A DNA stretch of 64,000 nt from Amorphophallus konjac (GCA_022559845.1 CM040123.1:303230642-303294641); one strand, 5' to 3'. Shown: positions 33,820 to 46,000, counted from the first letter of the stretch. A program made the numbers and translations. Notes: generated from the sequence alone by a model not told the origin.

Positions 33820-34919
33820 CCTCTCCCTCTAGTTCTCTCTTTCCCATCGCAGCACCGCCAGCTAACTTCCCTTTCCCCCCAGCTCCCCCTTCTCTTCTCC
33901 CTCTCTCGCCCCTACTCCCTCCTTCGCCAACTGGTCTCCCTCTTTCTCTCTTCTGCACCCCCACCGCATCCTTCTCTCTCTCTCTTTCTCTCTTCTCTCC
34001 CTCTCCCTCTTCCCCTCTCTCTGTTCTCTTTTCTATTCTTTCCTCTCCCTCTCGCTCTCTCCCTCTCTTTCTCTGCACTTCTTCCTCTCTTCTCCTCCCC
34101 CCCACTTCGCAGCCAACTCTTCTTCTCTCTCTTTTCTCTCTTCTCACTCCCTTTCCTTCTCCCTCTCTCATCTCTGCTCCATGATCCCTCTCTCTTTCCT
34201 TTGCACCCCTCCCTCTCTCATCTCTACTCCCCCTCTCTATTCTCTCTCTTGGTCTCCCTCTTCTCACACTGTTATTTCAATTTATTTCATTTTTATTTTT
34301 TTATTTTTATTAACTCTCTCTCCACCTCTATCTATTTCTCTCTATACATCTCTCTCTATTTTCTCTCTCTTTCTTCTTTCTCTCTAACCCCTCCAAAGAT
34401 GGCACAAGATGGGCGTCATCGGCCTCAAGTTCAATGGAAATCAAAGGCTCAAGGAGATGACGTCACCTCGACACCCCGGTCACGATATCCTTGCCCCTTA
34501 TTCCTCCTCGGTGTTATTTAGGATTCTCATTTTGAGTTGTACTTTTTATTTTCGCACTTCATGTTGTAAACATTTTCGTTTAATTAATGAAAATCATGTG
34601 TCTTTATTTTTCACTCTCTAGATCTCTCTCTCGCTCCTCTTTCTTCTTCTTCCTCTCTCTCGCTTCCTTTCTCTCTCTAAAACTTTTCAAATTCCATTAG
34701 ATAGATTTATTTAATATTATTTTTATTTTAGGTTGCATATGACCATCTAAATTCGCGTTCCGCTTAGAACACAAGATTGTCAATTCGAAAAATTAAACCT
34801 CTCTGTGGATTGGACCCGGACTCGCCGTTATACTACGTTATTAATTTTTGTTACGAGTTCGGTAATATTTTGAGATTGGTCGCCGCGTGGGTTTTACCGA
34901 CGAGTCTCGCGATGCATCA
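32552..34919 (+). repeat. AthA 3' LTR
   Basis: TGATAAGTGC to GATGCATCA, 2368 bp. The start is inferred from the TGAT/ATCA termini and the purine run before it, since the 5' copy is truncated. It contains a GC-rich island (32990-33320), a long pyrimidine tract and a promoter-distal AT-rich part. Serine- and leucine-rich frames here come from the CT repeat. Confidence 0.65.
33345..34400 (+). repeat. 1-kb polypyrimidine tract with (TC)n core
   Basis: Almost uninterrupted C/T on the plus strand, with a pure (TC)n run at about 33748-33812. It sits in the AthA LTR downstream of a GC-rich island. The long open frames on both strands are products of the repeat. Confidence 0.9.
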
Positions 34920-35167
34920 GATACCCTTGCACCGCTCCTCCCGACCAGGGTAAACCTCTGACCTTACCACCACAATCCGGTCAGTGGCAGCTTAAAAACA
35001 CCGAATTCCAAACTCTTTCGAGTCTCGCTATAGCCGAGCGCTCCATCTATAGCCAACACATCACTTATCTTGCCGGGGACGCCACGTCCACCAAACCACC
35101 AATGCACTAAACCATAGATTCCCTGGGCGCTTAGATAACACGATTAGCTCCCTCAACTACTCATGGA
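34920..35167. other. Unassigned C/A-rich sequence left of SireE
   Basis: Resumes at 58707-59096 beyond SireE. No frame, repeat or gene recognised. Composition recalls the LARD-B internal region, so it may be another non-coding retroelement interior, but I see no alignment to prove it. Confidence 0.4.
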
Positions 35168-36999
35168 TGTTAGGTGCAAGACGGGATCTAGAGGGGGGGT
35201 GAATAGATCCCCATATAAAAATTATGCTCAAAATAAAATCACACTCAATTCAGTCCAGACGGGAAATTAGATCGATTGCAGTTTACATTGCTCACTATAA
35301 GACAAGAGATGAATGACTACCAGACTCTTAATAGCAGTAAGCCAATTCAGACACTGGAAGTCTAGGTGCACACAAAAGCAATTCTACCAAGGAGAACCAG
35401 TTGAGCAAATAACGATTCTCACAAAAGCAATCTCGAGCACTTAGCACACAACTCACTCTGTGAAGTGGGGTAGAGGAGAGGGATCAATCACATGAAGCCA
35501 AACCACAAGCACCAACGATTTTTAGGTGGTTCAGTCTGCACCTTACAGACCTACGTCCACCCCCCACTCAACCCGAGTGAGGATTCCGCTGACTCACAGT
35601 TTGAATCACTGATCCACAGCTTCGAGGGAACAAATCACTTACAACCGCTAATCCACAGCTTCAGGGAACCAATCCCAAACCGCTGATCCACAGCTTCGGG
35701 GAACCAATCCCAAACCGTTAATCCACAGCTTTGCGGAACCAATCCCAAACCGCAGATACACAGCTTGACTGAGGAACCAATCCTCACAAGGACTAAGCCT
35801 TCGCTGACACACAGCTTCCCCCGATCCCAAAATAGGGAATCGGAAATACAACGAGAAATGAAAACGAACAAAACAAAATAACAAAAGAGAACAAGAAAAA
35901 ATATAGCTCCGCAGAGTAGAGTGACTCTGGACTTGATCCACGAGTCAATGGACTTCAATAGATCTTCAATTGCTCTAGGCTACACTCTGATATGAACTCT
36001 CGAATTGGGCTTCAGATCTACAAATCTGAACTCTCAAACTCTTTCTCTTTTCTTCTTCTTCTACTCTCAGATTCTCTCTCTATTCTTCCTCTTCTTCTTC
36101 TTCTCTCAGATGCTCTCTCTTGGATCTTCTGCTCACTCTTCTCTCTTGTAGCTTTCCCGCCTTCTGTCGTAGCACCCTTCTTCAGAGGAAGAAGGTTCTA
36201 TTATATAGAGCAGAGAATAACTCATTTCTGAAAAATTCTTACCCAGAATTAAATCTTCCATTGGTCCACGTGTCAGGAGATAGAATATTCTTCTCCAGAG
36301 AGATGCAAGGTAACCTTGGATCACGTGCCACATTATTGGCCTTCGAACTTGGGCATGTGGCAGACACAAGAAATCTGTAAATCAGCCTTACAGGCTATTT
36401 GTCAGCCTTATTAGCTTTTTACACCCTTATCATACATTTGTATGCCGTATACACCTATTTGTCAACCTTATTCCTATGATTCATCACCTTTGTTCTATTT
36501 TTCTCCTTTGCAAACTTCAACGTGACTTGCGTCGACTCCAAAGCCTTATGGAGTCGACTCTGCTTCTTCGCTCTTCACGCTTTTAGTCTTGTCGCCCATT
36601 TTTCACCCTTATTGAGCTATTTTTTAGCCTTATCACCTACTTGTCACCGCTGCCTACCTATTTGTCACCACTATTCGACATAAGCCATCGCCTTTGGCCT
36701 TTTCTTTTCTGCCTTGCGGGCTGTAGCCGAGTCGGCTCCAGTAGACTTTTGAGTCGACTTCCCTTCTTCCAAATTCTTTCTTCTTTCATTTGACAACTTC
36801 GTTTGAACTATTTTTCAGCATTGTTCATCCATTTGCCAGAGTTTCAACTTCTTCTTCTGTTCTTCAGAATTTAACTAGCTATCAACATGTCTTCACATAG
36901 ATCGTGAATGTGCATGCATATGATATTATCAAGAACATGACATCATCAAAAACATATGAGTCATAGTTTTGACATCATCAAAATCACAGGGACACAACA
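35168..36999 (-). repeat. SireE 3' LTR
   Basis: 1832 bp, TGTTAGGTGC to GGACACAACA (plus reading). The element strand has a TATA-like TATATAATAG near 36208, a GA-rich stretch (36030-36130), and the conserved pair GTGGACGTAGG (35550-35560) and GAACCACCTAAA (35521-35532), which also occur in SireG and SireI. No gene. Confidence 0.9.
36531..36770 (-). repeat. GTCGAC inverted repeats in SireE 3' LTR
   Basis: GTCGACTCC and GGAGTCGAC form a 9-bp stem with a 10-base loop at about 36532-36559. A second, weaker pair (GAGTCGGCTC and GAGTCGACT) lies near 36728-36763. The 5' LTR has the same arrangement at about 58238-58475. Confidence 0.75.
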
Positions 37000-37957
37000 T
37001 TCTTTCCCTTTTTGATGATGGCAACACTATCAGTCATTATGATCAAATACAATCAAGATAGTATTAAAACATCACCAAAGCATCATCATCTCCCCCTTAA
37101 AGTCTCTCTCTCCCCCTTAATCCTTAATGACTCAACAAACTCTCTCCCCCTTTGACATCAGCAAAAATAATGGAGTTTGATACTTGGCTGATAAGGTGGA
37201 GATGAATAATTTCAAACAAGACAGGTTCAGGGATGAAAGAGTTTACATCAAAACCAGCAGAGTCAGATATCGAGTGTTAAGTTCCAGGAAGAGTGAAGGC
37301 AAACTAGTTAGTTGACAAAGAGTCCAGGCAAAGAGTTTTAAGTGAAGTTCCATGATAAGTGAAGGACTTGGAAAAATTATTGCATGGAGTTCAAGAAGAC
37401 ATTGGATCAGAAGAATCATAATCTGAAACATCATTCATTAGTCAAGCTTTCAATTTTTAGACTCTTCTGTTATATGATCTCTTATGATACATCCCTTATT
37501 TTTTACTTAGTTTAAGTATAATAAATTTAGAGTTTATCAATTAAACTGTTTGAAATATTTTTGCACTCAGACTTAATAGAAATAAACCAAGGCTACATGT
37601 TTAAATTTTGTTAACCTCCTTTAACCTTACTTATTCAAAATCAATGGCTCCCTTAGGAGTAACTAAAGACTAGTATTGAGATTAAACATGTTTAACATTT
37701 CTGATTTTTGGTCCTTGGGGTTACAACACTTTTTCTGACCTTTTTGGTCAAATTTACAGATTTTTCTTTTGGCTCATAATTTTTTTAAGAACATTCAAGT
37801 ATAGTCCACACATTTTGACTTAATGGTACACGTTGATCAGACGCCAGCACCCCTAGTTACTCAATGAAACTAACTATCTTGTTTCACTTTGAGCAGAGAT
37901 AGCAAAGGCACCTCATGACATAGTTCACATCATTTCTTTGATGAAGGATCTAGTTTC
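37000..37957 (-). other. SireE internal 3' region with polypurine tract
   Basis: The tract AAAAAGGGAAAGAA (minus) touches the 3' LTR. Further CTCCCCCTT strings at about 37090-37155 are extra tract-like sites. A block at 37797-37925 is conserved in SireG (50556-50680) and SireI (63874-64000). No coding frame. LARD-F interrupts at 37958. Confidence 0.75.
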
Positions 37958-39859
37958 TGATGCGGGATAGGACGCGACTCGACGCCAATTGATATGCAAA
38001 CCTTGGACTCTAGGCAAACTCGTGATCGTCCCTAGCGAGGGAAGCGTGCGGATGTGCGTGGTTGAGAAACCGACAATGAGCTAGGGTGGTCAACTCTCAC
38101 TTTCGTGCCCGGATCGGGTCACGAGACGGTCTCACTCTCTCTCGTAACGGTGATTGAAATTTGAGCGAGCTAAGTTATCCTAACACTCTAACAGCGGCAT
38201 ATAGAATTATATACGAAATTAGCAAAAATGCCGAGTGATTAGCGGAAACAATACCTCCACGCTACCGGGCGTGGGGAAGACGTTCCCGGCCAAGCTTCGT
38301 ACTCTCGGTATAGTAATTAGCCAAATACTACAGAAGTGAAATTTATTGCCCACACCATGCAGGGAGGTAAAGGGCTACACAAACATGCTGGGAGCACAAA
38401 TTTGGGTTGACGGGCAGCAAGGCGGTGGGTTCCGAGCGGCGACGGGCAGTGGCTTCGGTTCTACGAGTTGCTGGCCAACAGGGCAGCGAACAATGGCCTC
38501 CAAAGGTACGACGACCTCTGGTAAGATTCTGACGACGGCGATTCACCGGGAAGAAGGCAGAGGGTCCCTGGTCGACCCTTGGCAGTGGCCGTCACTGAAT
38601 CTTCTCTGATGTATTTTTTGATGAATTTCTCCGGTGACCTTCTTTGCTGGCCTATCTCGGACCAGTATGCGCACTTTCACGAGAACGGCCAGGACGCCCA
38701 GATCCGGTGTCGGATCGAGACGCGGCTAGCACCGTTGGAAAGAAGACTCAACAATATACGACATATATTGATTTCAGATCCATCCACTAAAAGGATTGAA
38801 AATGAAAATGACTATGGCACAGACTCTTTTCTGGCTCAGAATCCAGATCCAGCAGAACAAGAGGAAAGCTGTCTAAAGACGATTTTTGACTGAGGGGTTG
38901 GCGGTGGATTTAGGGATTGTGGAATTTATGGGAGGAATAGGACTATGTGGGGGATGTACACAATTATTTTGGGAATTTTCATAGGTGTTTTGAGGGGCGG
39001 GAAAAATAAGAGAAGAGGACTCTATTCTGCAGATCTGCAACCAGGCAGATTGCGAGGGGTAGAAAGAACGACCTGGGAGGAGGTGCAAACGGGATCGGAA
39101 TGGAACAAAATTTATATTGGTGGAAAGCTAACACAAAGGGGAACAACCCATCAAAATTTCAGCACGATCAGAGCTGTGTACGGGGAGAACCAACCTGTTC
39201 TTCAGGTTGTTGTTCTGGATTTTGTGGTTCAGGACAGTAGGGTGGAGGGTGGCTTGTGGCGGCTCGTTGGCGGCTCCGATGGCGACGGCGGCGGCGGTGG
39301 CAGAGCTTCACACTCCAGGGAAGAGGTAGAAGTTGAATTCACTCCAATATTTAGGGCTTCACACCCTGAATCAAGAAGGAAGAAGATGAAGAACAAGAAG
39401 AACGGAGAGAGAGGGAGGTGCACCCCTTGGCCACTTCACGTAAATTCATTCAATTTTTTTCATTAATTCCACATAAAATGCCACAAGAGAGGTCTTATAC
39501 TCAAACCCTAAACCTTGGCTAATGACCTCTAATACCCTTGGTCAAAAGGGCATAAAGGGGAAGGGAGAATAAACTAACAATAAATAAATCCCACATTGGG
39601 ACAAAGAAGGGGGCGCCCTCCCCTTAAGTCAACAATGGCTACTTGGTCCATTTTCTACCATGGACCAAGGGCCATCACATGGGACCCACACCTTGACAAA
39701 AATTAAAAGCCTTAATTAATTTCCTTGGACTTAAATTCAAACCAAAATATAAAATACACTAAATACACTCCAAGTAAAATACATACACATACATACCACA
39801 TACACAGTAAACAAGAACAACACCCCTGATATTAACGGCCTATCTCCGATGTCCCATCA
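37958..39859 (-). repeat. LARD-F 3' LTR
   Basis: 1902 bp. Starts TGATGCGGGAT, ends GTCCCATCA. Open frames such as that at 38945-39466 recur in the other LTR with frame breaks, so they are not conserved genes. Confidence 0.9.
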
Positions 39860-40335
39860 ATTCTCCCCGATTGGGAGAAACTCGGCCCCATCGAGTAATG
39901 GGTGCAGCTGCTAATGTGGCTCCTGCGGATCCATCGGATGTGGGCCGTGCTCTCCACCGTACCAGATAACGTGGGTACGCTCCACTCCTAGTAATCGTCA
40001 CATGCACATCCCGTATATGCTCGATATGCTCACGCTGCTGTGGGAATGAGGCCAGTGGTGGACACTCCAGGGTGTGGTCACTCTCAAAGGAAGGAGACGG
40101 CTCAATGACTCAATAGGATTCATCGTTGAGTCCCTTTATGTGACTAGATCCGGGACATTGAGGTAGAGCTGATCCCAAATTCCGGCAAGTTCTACAATGC
40201 ATGCATTAGACCCGACTTGCCTCACACTCGAAAGGGACTTACACTTGCGAGCTTGCATTAGACCAACTCATATGCAGACTCTCACAGACTGTACGACAAC
40301 AAAACTTACACATGACCCTAGGCCAACTTAGACAC

Positions 40336-41484
40336 TCATAGTAATACTATGACTGACGCCAAACACACGGGACATACTAAAGAAGACTCATGGACGCTTG
40401 GAACGTGGACAGACGGAGAGACAAAGCTTAACGACTTCCTAGGACTAACGATAAGCACACTAGACGTTCTAAGGAAGCCCAGGTAAACATGTTGGACACC
40501 GTCTGCATACACTAGGTGTAAAGATAGACTAACCCCCAACTTAATGTCGCGAGTTTCAACTCTCGTCAACCATCTCCGGTTGGAGAAGAGTCGTCCTCGG
40601 GTACAGAAATGTGTGAGGACAAGGAGGTGGGGGATGGGAAGGTAATCCGGACATTTGGTGTGGAGCATGGAAAGTGGGAAGTCCGGATGTTGTCTTTCGT
40701 CCGTGTAGCAGAAATCAAACCATACCGCGTCAACATAGGGTGTCGACAGTGGTACGGTAGTTACTAGCGGCAGCACTACCGTAGGAGAGGCGGGTAAAAG
40801 TGGGCCGGCTTGCTGCATGGGGTCGGCGGATGGCACTTCCACCGTGGACAAGGTGGATAGGACAGACAGCTCTTGGACGACCGGTGGGGTTGGGGTGACT
40901 AACAAGATGGGGTCGTTGGCTGGCGCCTCACCCTGGCCCACTAGTCACTCTTTGGGATCGCTCTCTAGCCCCACAACCTCAATGAGGTACTCCTCGGCCA
41001 ACTCTTGGTCAGCCTCATAACTCACTAGAATAAGCCCGGGTGGGACTTCCTCGGAATGTGTGTCCTCTAAGATAGGGGAATGTGAAGGACACTGGTCGGG
41101 GAAATGACTACTTCCACTATGGGTGGCCAGAGGGGCGGGCTGGACAGCTTGCGCCTGAGGGGCCGGAATAGCTCCGGGGAGCTCCTGGCGGGGGATTATT
41201 CCCACACTCTCTAACTTTCCAACCAAACCTTGGATAGATCGGTCAAAAGTCTCGGCACGGTCATCCATGGCCTTGAAACGGCCCACCAAGCAGTCGATAT
41301 ACTCCCTACGAGTTTGGTCGGACCTATCCATGTGCTCCATGAGTAGAGCGAACAAGTCATCCAAGGATCGGCCTCCCTGGATGGCACCTCGAGGTTCGCC
41401 CATAGTGTCAGGGTGATGGTACTGGATACCCATGGGGAATTGGGGGAAGTTTAGGTGGGTTGGACATGCAGACACTCGGGACAA
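40336..41484 (-). pseudogene. LARD-F long frame with one stop, function unknown
   Basis: Frames 41484-40945 and 40941-40336 are in register, separated only by TGA at 40945-40947, giving about 383 codons. The N-terminal third has a helical, charged segment (SLDDLFALLMEHMDRSDQTR, then VGRFKAMDDRAETFDRSIQ) that could be a coiled coil of gag type. The middle is Pro- and Ala-rich. There is no zinc knuckle or protease site. It could be a degenerate gag or a captured sequence; I do not recognise it. Positions 39860-40335 and 41485-41734 are untranslated. Confidence 0.45.
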
Positions 41485-41734
41485 GACAACTGACTCCCTA
41501 ATAGACTAGACACGACCCTAAAACAATAATGCAAAGTTGGAATGTAGACTCGACTACCAACCTCCTAGAATCAACTAGTATCCGGTATGTGGCGGAGGTT
41601 TGATCCGATGATCACACTCACGCAGGTGTGCATCCTTCCCAATAGGCGTAACCTATCGTTCCGGAAACACATTTTAATATACCGAGTAAAGGAACGTAAT
41701 GCGACACCTTGGACCGACTACCCTAGACTCAACC

Positions 41735-41748
41735 TGCTCTGATACCAA
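41735..41748 (-). other. LARD-F primer-binding site
   Basis: The minus strand reads TTGGTATCAGAGC beside the LTR, matching initiator tRNA-Met. Confidence 0.88.
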
Positions 41749-41750
41749 TT

Positions 41751-43654
41751 TGATGCGGGATGGGACACAACTCGACGCCAATTGATATGCAAACCTTGGA
41801 CTCTAGGCAAACTCGCGATCATCCCTAGCGAGGGAAGCGTGCGGATGTGCGCGGTTGAGAAATCGACAATGAGCTAGGGTGGTCAACTCTCACTTTCGTG
41901 CCCGGATCGGGTCACGGGACAGTCTCGCTCTCTCTCGTAGCGGTGATTAAAATTTGAGCAAGCTAAGTTATCCTAACACTCTAACAGCGGCATATAGAAT
42001 TATATACGAAATAAGCAAAAATGCCGAGTGAGGAGCGAAAATAATTCCTCCACGCTACCGGGAGTGGGGAAGACGTTCTTGGCCAAGCTTCGTACTCCCG
42101 GTACAGTAATTAGCCAAGTATTACAGAAGTGAAATTTATTGCCCACTCCACGCATGGAGGTAAAGGGCTACACAAACATGTCGGGAGCACCGAATTTGGG
42201 TTGACGGGTAGCAAGGCGGCGGGTTCCGGGCGGCGGCGGGCAGCGGCTCCGGTTCTGTGAGTTGCTGGCCAGCAGGGCCGTGAACAATGGCCTCCAAAGG
42301 GACGATGACCTCCGGCAAGCATCTGATGGCGGTGGTTCACAGGGACGAAGGCAGAGGGTCCCTGGTCGACCCCTGGGAGTGGCCGTCACTGAATCTTCCC
42401 CGATATATTTTTTGATGAATTTCTCCGGCGACCTTCTTTGATGGCCTGTCTCGGACCAATATGTGCGCTTCCACGAGAACGGCCGTTACGCCTAGATTCG
42501 GTGTCGGATAAAGACGCGGTTGGCACCTTTGAAAAGAGGACTCAAAAATCTACGACATATGTTGATTTCAGATCCATCCAGTAAAAGGATTGAAAATGAA
42601 AATGATTGTGGCACGGACTCTTTTCTGGCTCGGAATCCAGATCCAGCAGAACAGGAGGGGAGCTGTCTAAAGATGATTTTTGACTGAGGGGTGGGCGGTG
42701 GATTTAGGGCTTGTGGAATTTATGGGTGGAAGAGGACTATGTGGGGGGCATACACAATTATTTTGGGAATTTTCAAAGGTGTTTTGAGGGGCGGGAAAAA
42801 TAAGAGAAGAGGACTCTATCCTGCAGATCTGCAACCAGGCAGATTGCAAGGGGTAGGAAGAACAACCTGGGAGGAGGGGCAAACGGGAACGGAATGGAAC
42901 AAAATTTATATTGGTGGAAAGCTAACACAAAGGGGAACAACCCATCAAAATTTTAGCTCGATCATAGCTGTGCACTGGGAGAACCAACCTGTTCTTTAGG
43001 TTGCTATTTTGGATTTCGTGGTTTAGGACAGCACGGTGGAGGGTGGATTGTGGCGGCTCGATGGCGGCTCGTTGGCGGCTCCGATGGCGGCGGCGGCAGT
43101 GGCAGAGCTTCACACTCCATGGAAAAGGAAGAAGTTGGATTCACTCCAATATTTAGGACTTCACACCCTGAATCAAGAAGGAAGAAGATGAAGAACAAGA
43201 AGAAGAGAGAGAGAGGGAGGTGCGCCCCTTGGCCACTTCACATGAATTCATTCAATTTTTTTCATTAATTCCACATAACATGCCACAAGAGAGGTCTTAT
43301 ACTCAAACCCTAGACCTTGGCTAATGACCTCTAATACCCTTGGTCAAAGGGGCATAACGGGGATGGGAGAATAAACTAACAATAAATAAATCCCACATGG
43401 GGACAAAGAAGGGGGCGCCCTCCCCTTAAGTCAACAATGGCTACTTGGTCCATTTTCTACCATGGACCAAGGGCCATCACATGGGACCCACACCTTGACA
43501 AAAATTAAAAGCCTTAATTAATTCCCTTGGACTTAAATTCAAACCAAAATACACTAAATACACTCCAAGTAAAATACATACACATACATACCACATACAT
43601 GATAAACAAGAACAACACCCCCGATATTAACGACCTAGCTCCGATGTCCCATCA
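41751..43654 (-). repeat. LARD-F 5' LTR
   Basis: 1904 bp, colinear with 37958-39859 with scattered substitutions and a few small indels. Confidence 0.9.
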
Positions 43655-44976
43655 ATTTCCAAGTGAACTCTTAGCCATTGCTCTACCTTGAGCATTGATT
43701 CATAATTTTTATCATGTGCTACCCTTTGGAGTTTTTCAGATTATACTATGTTTAAGAATAATACTTAATCTAAGTTTCTCAACCAAGGTTGCCATAACCT
43801 TAAAATTTTCAGATTCTAGGAAATTTCACGGGACACAACATGTGAGAATTGGTTGAGCTCTATTAAGTTTTGAATACAACCTTTTTCAGGAAATTCAATT
43901 TTTTAAACTCTTGAATTCATTAAGCTCAAACCAACAGTTTTATTCATGGGTCATCATATGGTCTTATAAAAGAAGATTCCTTAATGTGATTTGCTCAAAT
44001 TAATGAATTGGATGAACAGATTGGAATCCTTCTAAACTTCAAATGAATCAAGAAAGTTGAAGAGGCAGCAAGCAAAAGGTGACTTCAAGATCAAACATAT
44101 CAACGAGCGCACCATTAATGGGCAGACATCAAAATGACTAAAGCACAGGTATGGCAAGAGTGTTCAGTTCTGCAACATTGACTTTAAAGGCAGATACGTC
44201 AACTTGGGTTTTTCAATGAGTCGACTTAGGGATTCTTCACAGAGCAACAAGAGTGAAAGGTTTGAACAGAAATTGTTCAATCTAACTCCCCCTAAGAATG
44301 TGCATGTATTTCAAATCTTTTTGGAAATTTTGACTCAAATTGTATGCAACTAAATCTAAAAGCATTATATGCATGTGAGAAAACTCATATGAATACTGAC
44401 TCCCCCTAGCTAAATGCAAACTATGCATAAGGGAAGTGCTAATCAAAAATTGAGACACTTGCTCCCCCTATCTAAGTGCACTGAAGACTCAAATTAGTCA
44501 TGACATGAAGATCATGCAAGAAGTTACTAAACCATGCTCATGAATATCTAAAGTGCCCTATATGCAATTTTGACCCATGGTATCAGGCGAAGAACTTAGA
44601 TCTTAAGATCACCTCACGCGTAGTGTGGGTTTTCAGACAGACATAATCTACCCTTCTCCCAACACCATTTAATATACCATAAGGTCCTGCATGAAAATGC
44701 ATATCAAATGCAGTCCTATATACAATGCAGATTTTAACATTGTGCATGAAAATGCATGATAATGCAAAATGACATGTGCAGCAGATTTTCAATCTAAAAC
44801 AAAAACTTGCATGGCAAATCCAGTTAACTAGACTCCCCCTTAATTATTCAATCAAATTAAGCATGATGAAAGGAATGAAATCCTAACTGACAGATAATCC
44901 ATGATATCCAATTTATTCAGAAGGGAGTTATGCAGAGTTGCATCTAAAATAAAAACACACTGAAGTGGGGTTTTAC
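43655..44976 (-). other. SireE internal sequence between LARD-F and SireG
   Basis: Non-coding; it contains several tract-like CTCCCCCT strings (about 44287, 44402, 44462, 44832) and a GTCAAC..GTCGAC pair near 44197-44226. The last bases TTTAC (44972-44976) are the left target duplication of SireG. Confidence 0.7.
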
Positions 44977-45133
44977 TGTTGAACATGTGTGCAACATGAT
45001 TACTTTTATGATTTTGATGATGTCTGCCTCTGTAGTCATTAATGAGTTATACCTGCACTTGATAATGTTAATATTCATACATTTCAGGTCATTATACCTC
45101 CAGTGTAGACGATCAAGATCAAGAGACATGATT

Positions 45134-45500
45134 CAGCAAGTCTATACATACATCCAGCAAGTCTATACATCCAGCGAGTCTATACATTCTTCAAAGTCTA
45201 TACATTCTCCATGCATCTTCATAGCAAGTCTATACACTCGGCTCTAGCAAGCACATCAAGTCTATACATCCATCAGCTCAGTGCACAGCAAGTCTATACA
45301 GCAGTAAGTCTGTACATTCTTCAGCAGCAAGTCTGTACATCCTTCAGCAGCAAGTCTATACATCAGCAAGTCTATACAGCCAGCAAGTCTATACATCAGC
45401 AAGTCTATACATCCTGCTTCAACACAAAGTCTATACGTTGTCTAGTTGAAGTCTGTACAATGTATAGTTGCTCCAACACAAAGTCTGTGCATAGTCAGTG
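45134..45500 (+). repeat. Array of AAGTCTATACA units in SireG LTR
   Basis: About 20 copies of (C)AAGTCTATACA(T), with some AAGTCTGTACA and AAGTCTGTGCA variants, spaced irregularly (about 12-40 bases) and joined by CAGC/CATC linkers. The other LTR has it at 52307-52673, nearly identical. It lies upstream of the TATA box, where enhancers are expected. Confidence 0.9.
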
Positions 45501-45671
45501 CATTCGGTTGATTCATGGCAAAGTGAAAGCCATATGATCGCGTCCAAGCCTTGATATAAATCTCTTCTACAAGGATGAAGTTACAGACTTGAACAGGCTG
45601 CCGTCAAATGGTCTCAAGCGACTGAGCTGGAGGGCTAACGAACCAACCCGGCTGAACTGGGGGTCTGCCCA

Positions 45672-45854
45672 GCTGGCGGTCGACCGCCAGCATAGGGGCG
45701 GTCGACTGCCCCAGCCAGGGAATGCCAGTTTGAAAGTCTGTCAGCTGGAGGTCGACCGCCAGCCAGTAGCGGTCGACCGAAAATCCCAGGGCTCACCAAT
45801 CTACAATATTTCTCAGTAGAGGTCGACCGCCAGAAGCTGTAGGTCGACCGCCAG
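45672..45854 (+). repeat. GTCGAC palindromes in SireG 5' LTR
   Basis: Six units with GTCGAC cores at 45679, 45701, 45751, 45772, 45822 and 45843: three pairs 21-22 bases apart, pairs repeating every 71-72 bases. The first is a perfect 20-base palindrome (GCTGGCGGTC and its complement). The second (45695-45712) has arms GGGGC/GCCCC. The 3' LTR lacks this second unit. Confidence 0.88.
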
Positions 45855-45992
45855 CCTCGAGCTATCAATTGTTGACTTTTGTTTCCCCTTCGAAAAGGGC
45901 CATTCAACATGGATTTGTTTAATCCAAAAGTCACATAATCACCCATGATTTATGGATCTGGTTTGGGGCTTGTCTATAGACCATTCAAAGTC

Positions 45993-46000
45993 TATAAAAC
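45993..46000 (+). promoter_or_regulatory. TATA box of SireG 5' LTR
   Basis: TATAAAAC after CAAAGTC. The 3' LTR has TATGAAAC at about 53143-53150, so only the 5' copy keeps the box. Confidence 0.6.

Larger units (their letters stand above)
9199..34919 (+). mobile_element. AthA: Athila-like gag-only Ty3/gypsy element, split by LARD-B
   Basis: Pieces in order: truncated 5' LTR (9199-9321), primer-binding site, leader, decayed gag, acidic reading frames, 3' untranslated region to 13529, then (after LARD-B) 32307-32551 and the 3' LTR (32552-34919). The two LTR parts align from AACCTCT through CGCCGCGTGGGTTTTA to GATGCATCA. The internal region totals about 4.5 kb and no RT or integrase is seen, so it is non-autonomous. 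The Athila-like label comes from the gag style and primer-binding site only. Confidence 0.75.
37958..43654 (-). mobile_element. LARD-F: non-autonomous LTR element inside SireE
   Basis: Two LTRs of 1.9 kb (37958-39859 and 41751-43654) with TGATG...CATCA termini, a tRNA-Met primer-binding site (41735-41748), a polypurine tract next to the left LTR (GGGGAGAAT on the minus strand) and flanks GTTTC/ATTTC that fit a target duplication with one mutation. The LTR starts differ at seven in 116 bases. The 1.9-kb interior has one long broken frame and no pol, so the element depends on others to move. Confidence 0.88.

Noticed and set aside
33453..34267. Long open frames on both strands (243 and 212 codons)
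   Set aside because: They are products of the C/T repeat: Ser/Leu/Pro on one strand and Arg/Glu/Gly on the other.
38945..39466. 173-codon frame in the LARD-F LTR, possible captured gene
   Set aside because: The other LTR (42691-43268) has the same stretch broken by stops in that frame, and there is no known domain.
45134..45500. CRISPR-like array
   Set aside because: Units are imperfect, unevenly spaced and lack unique fixed-length spacers; the array is inside a plant LTR and is duplicated in the other LTR.
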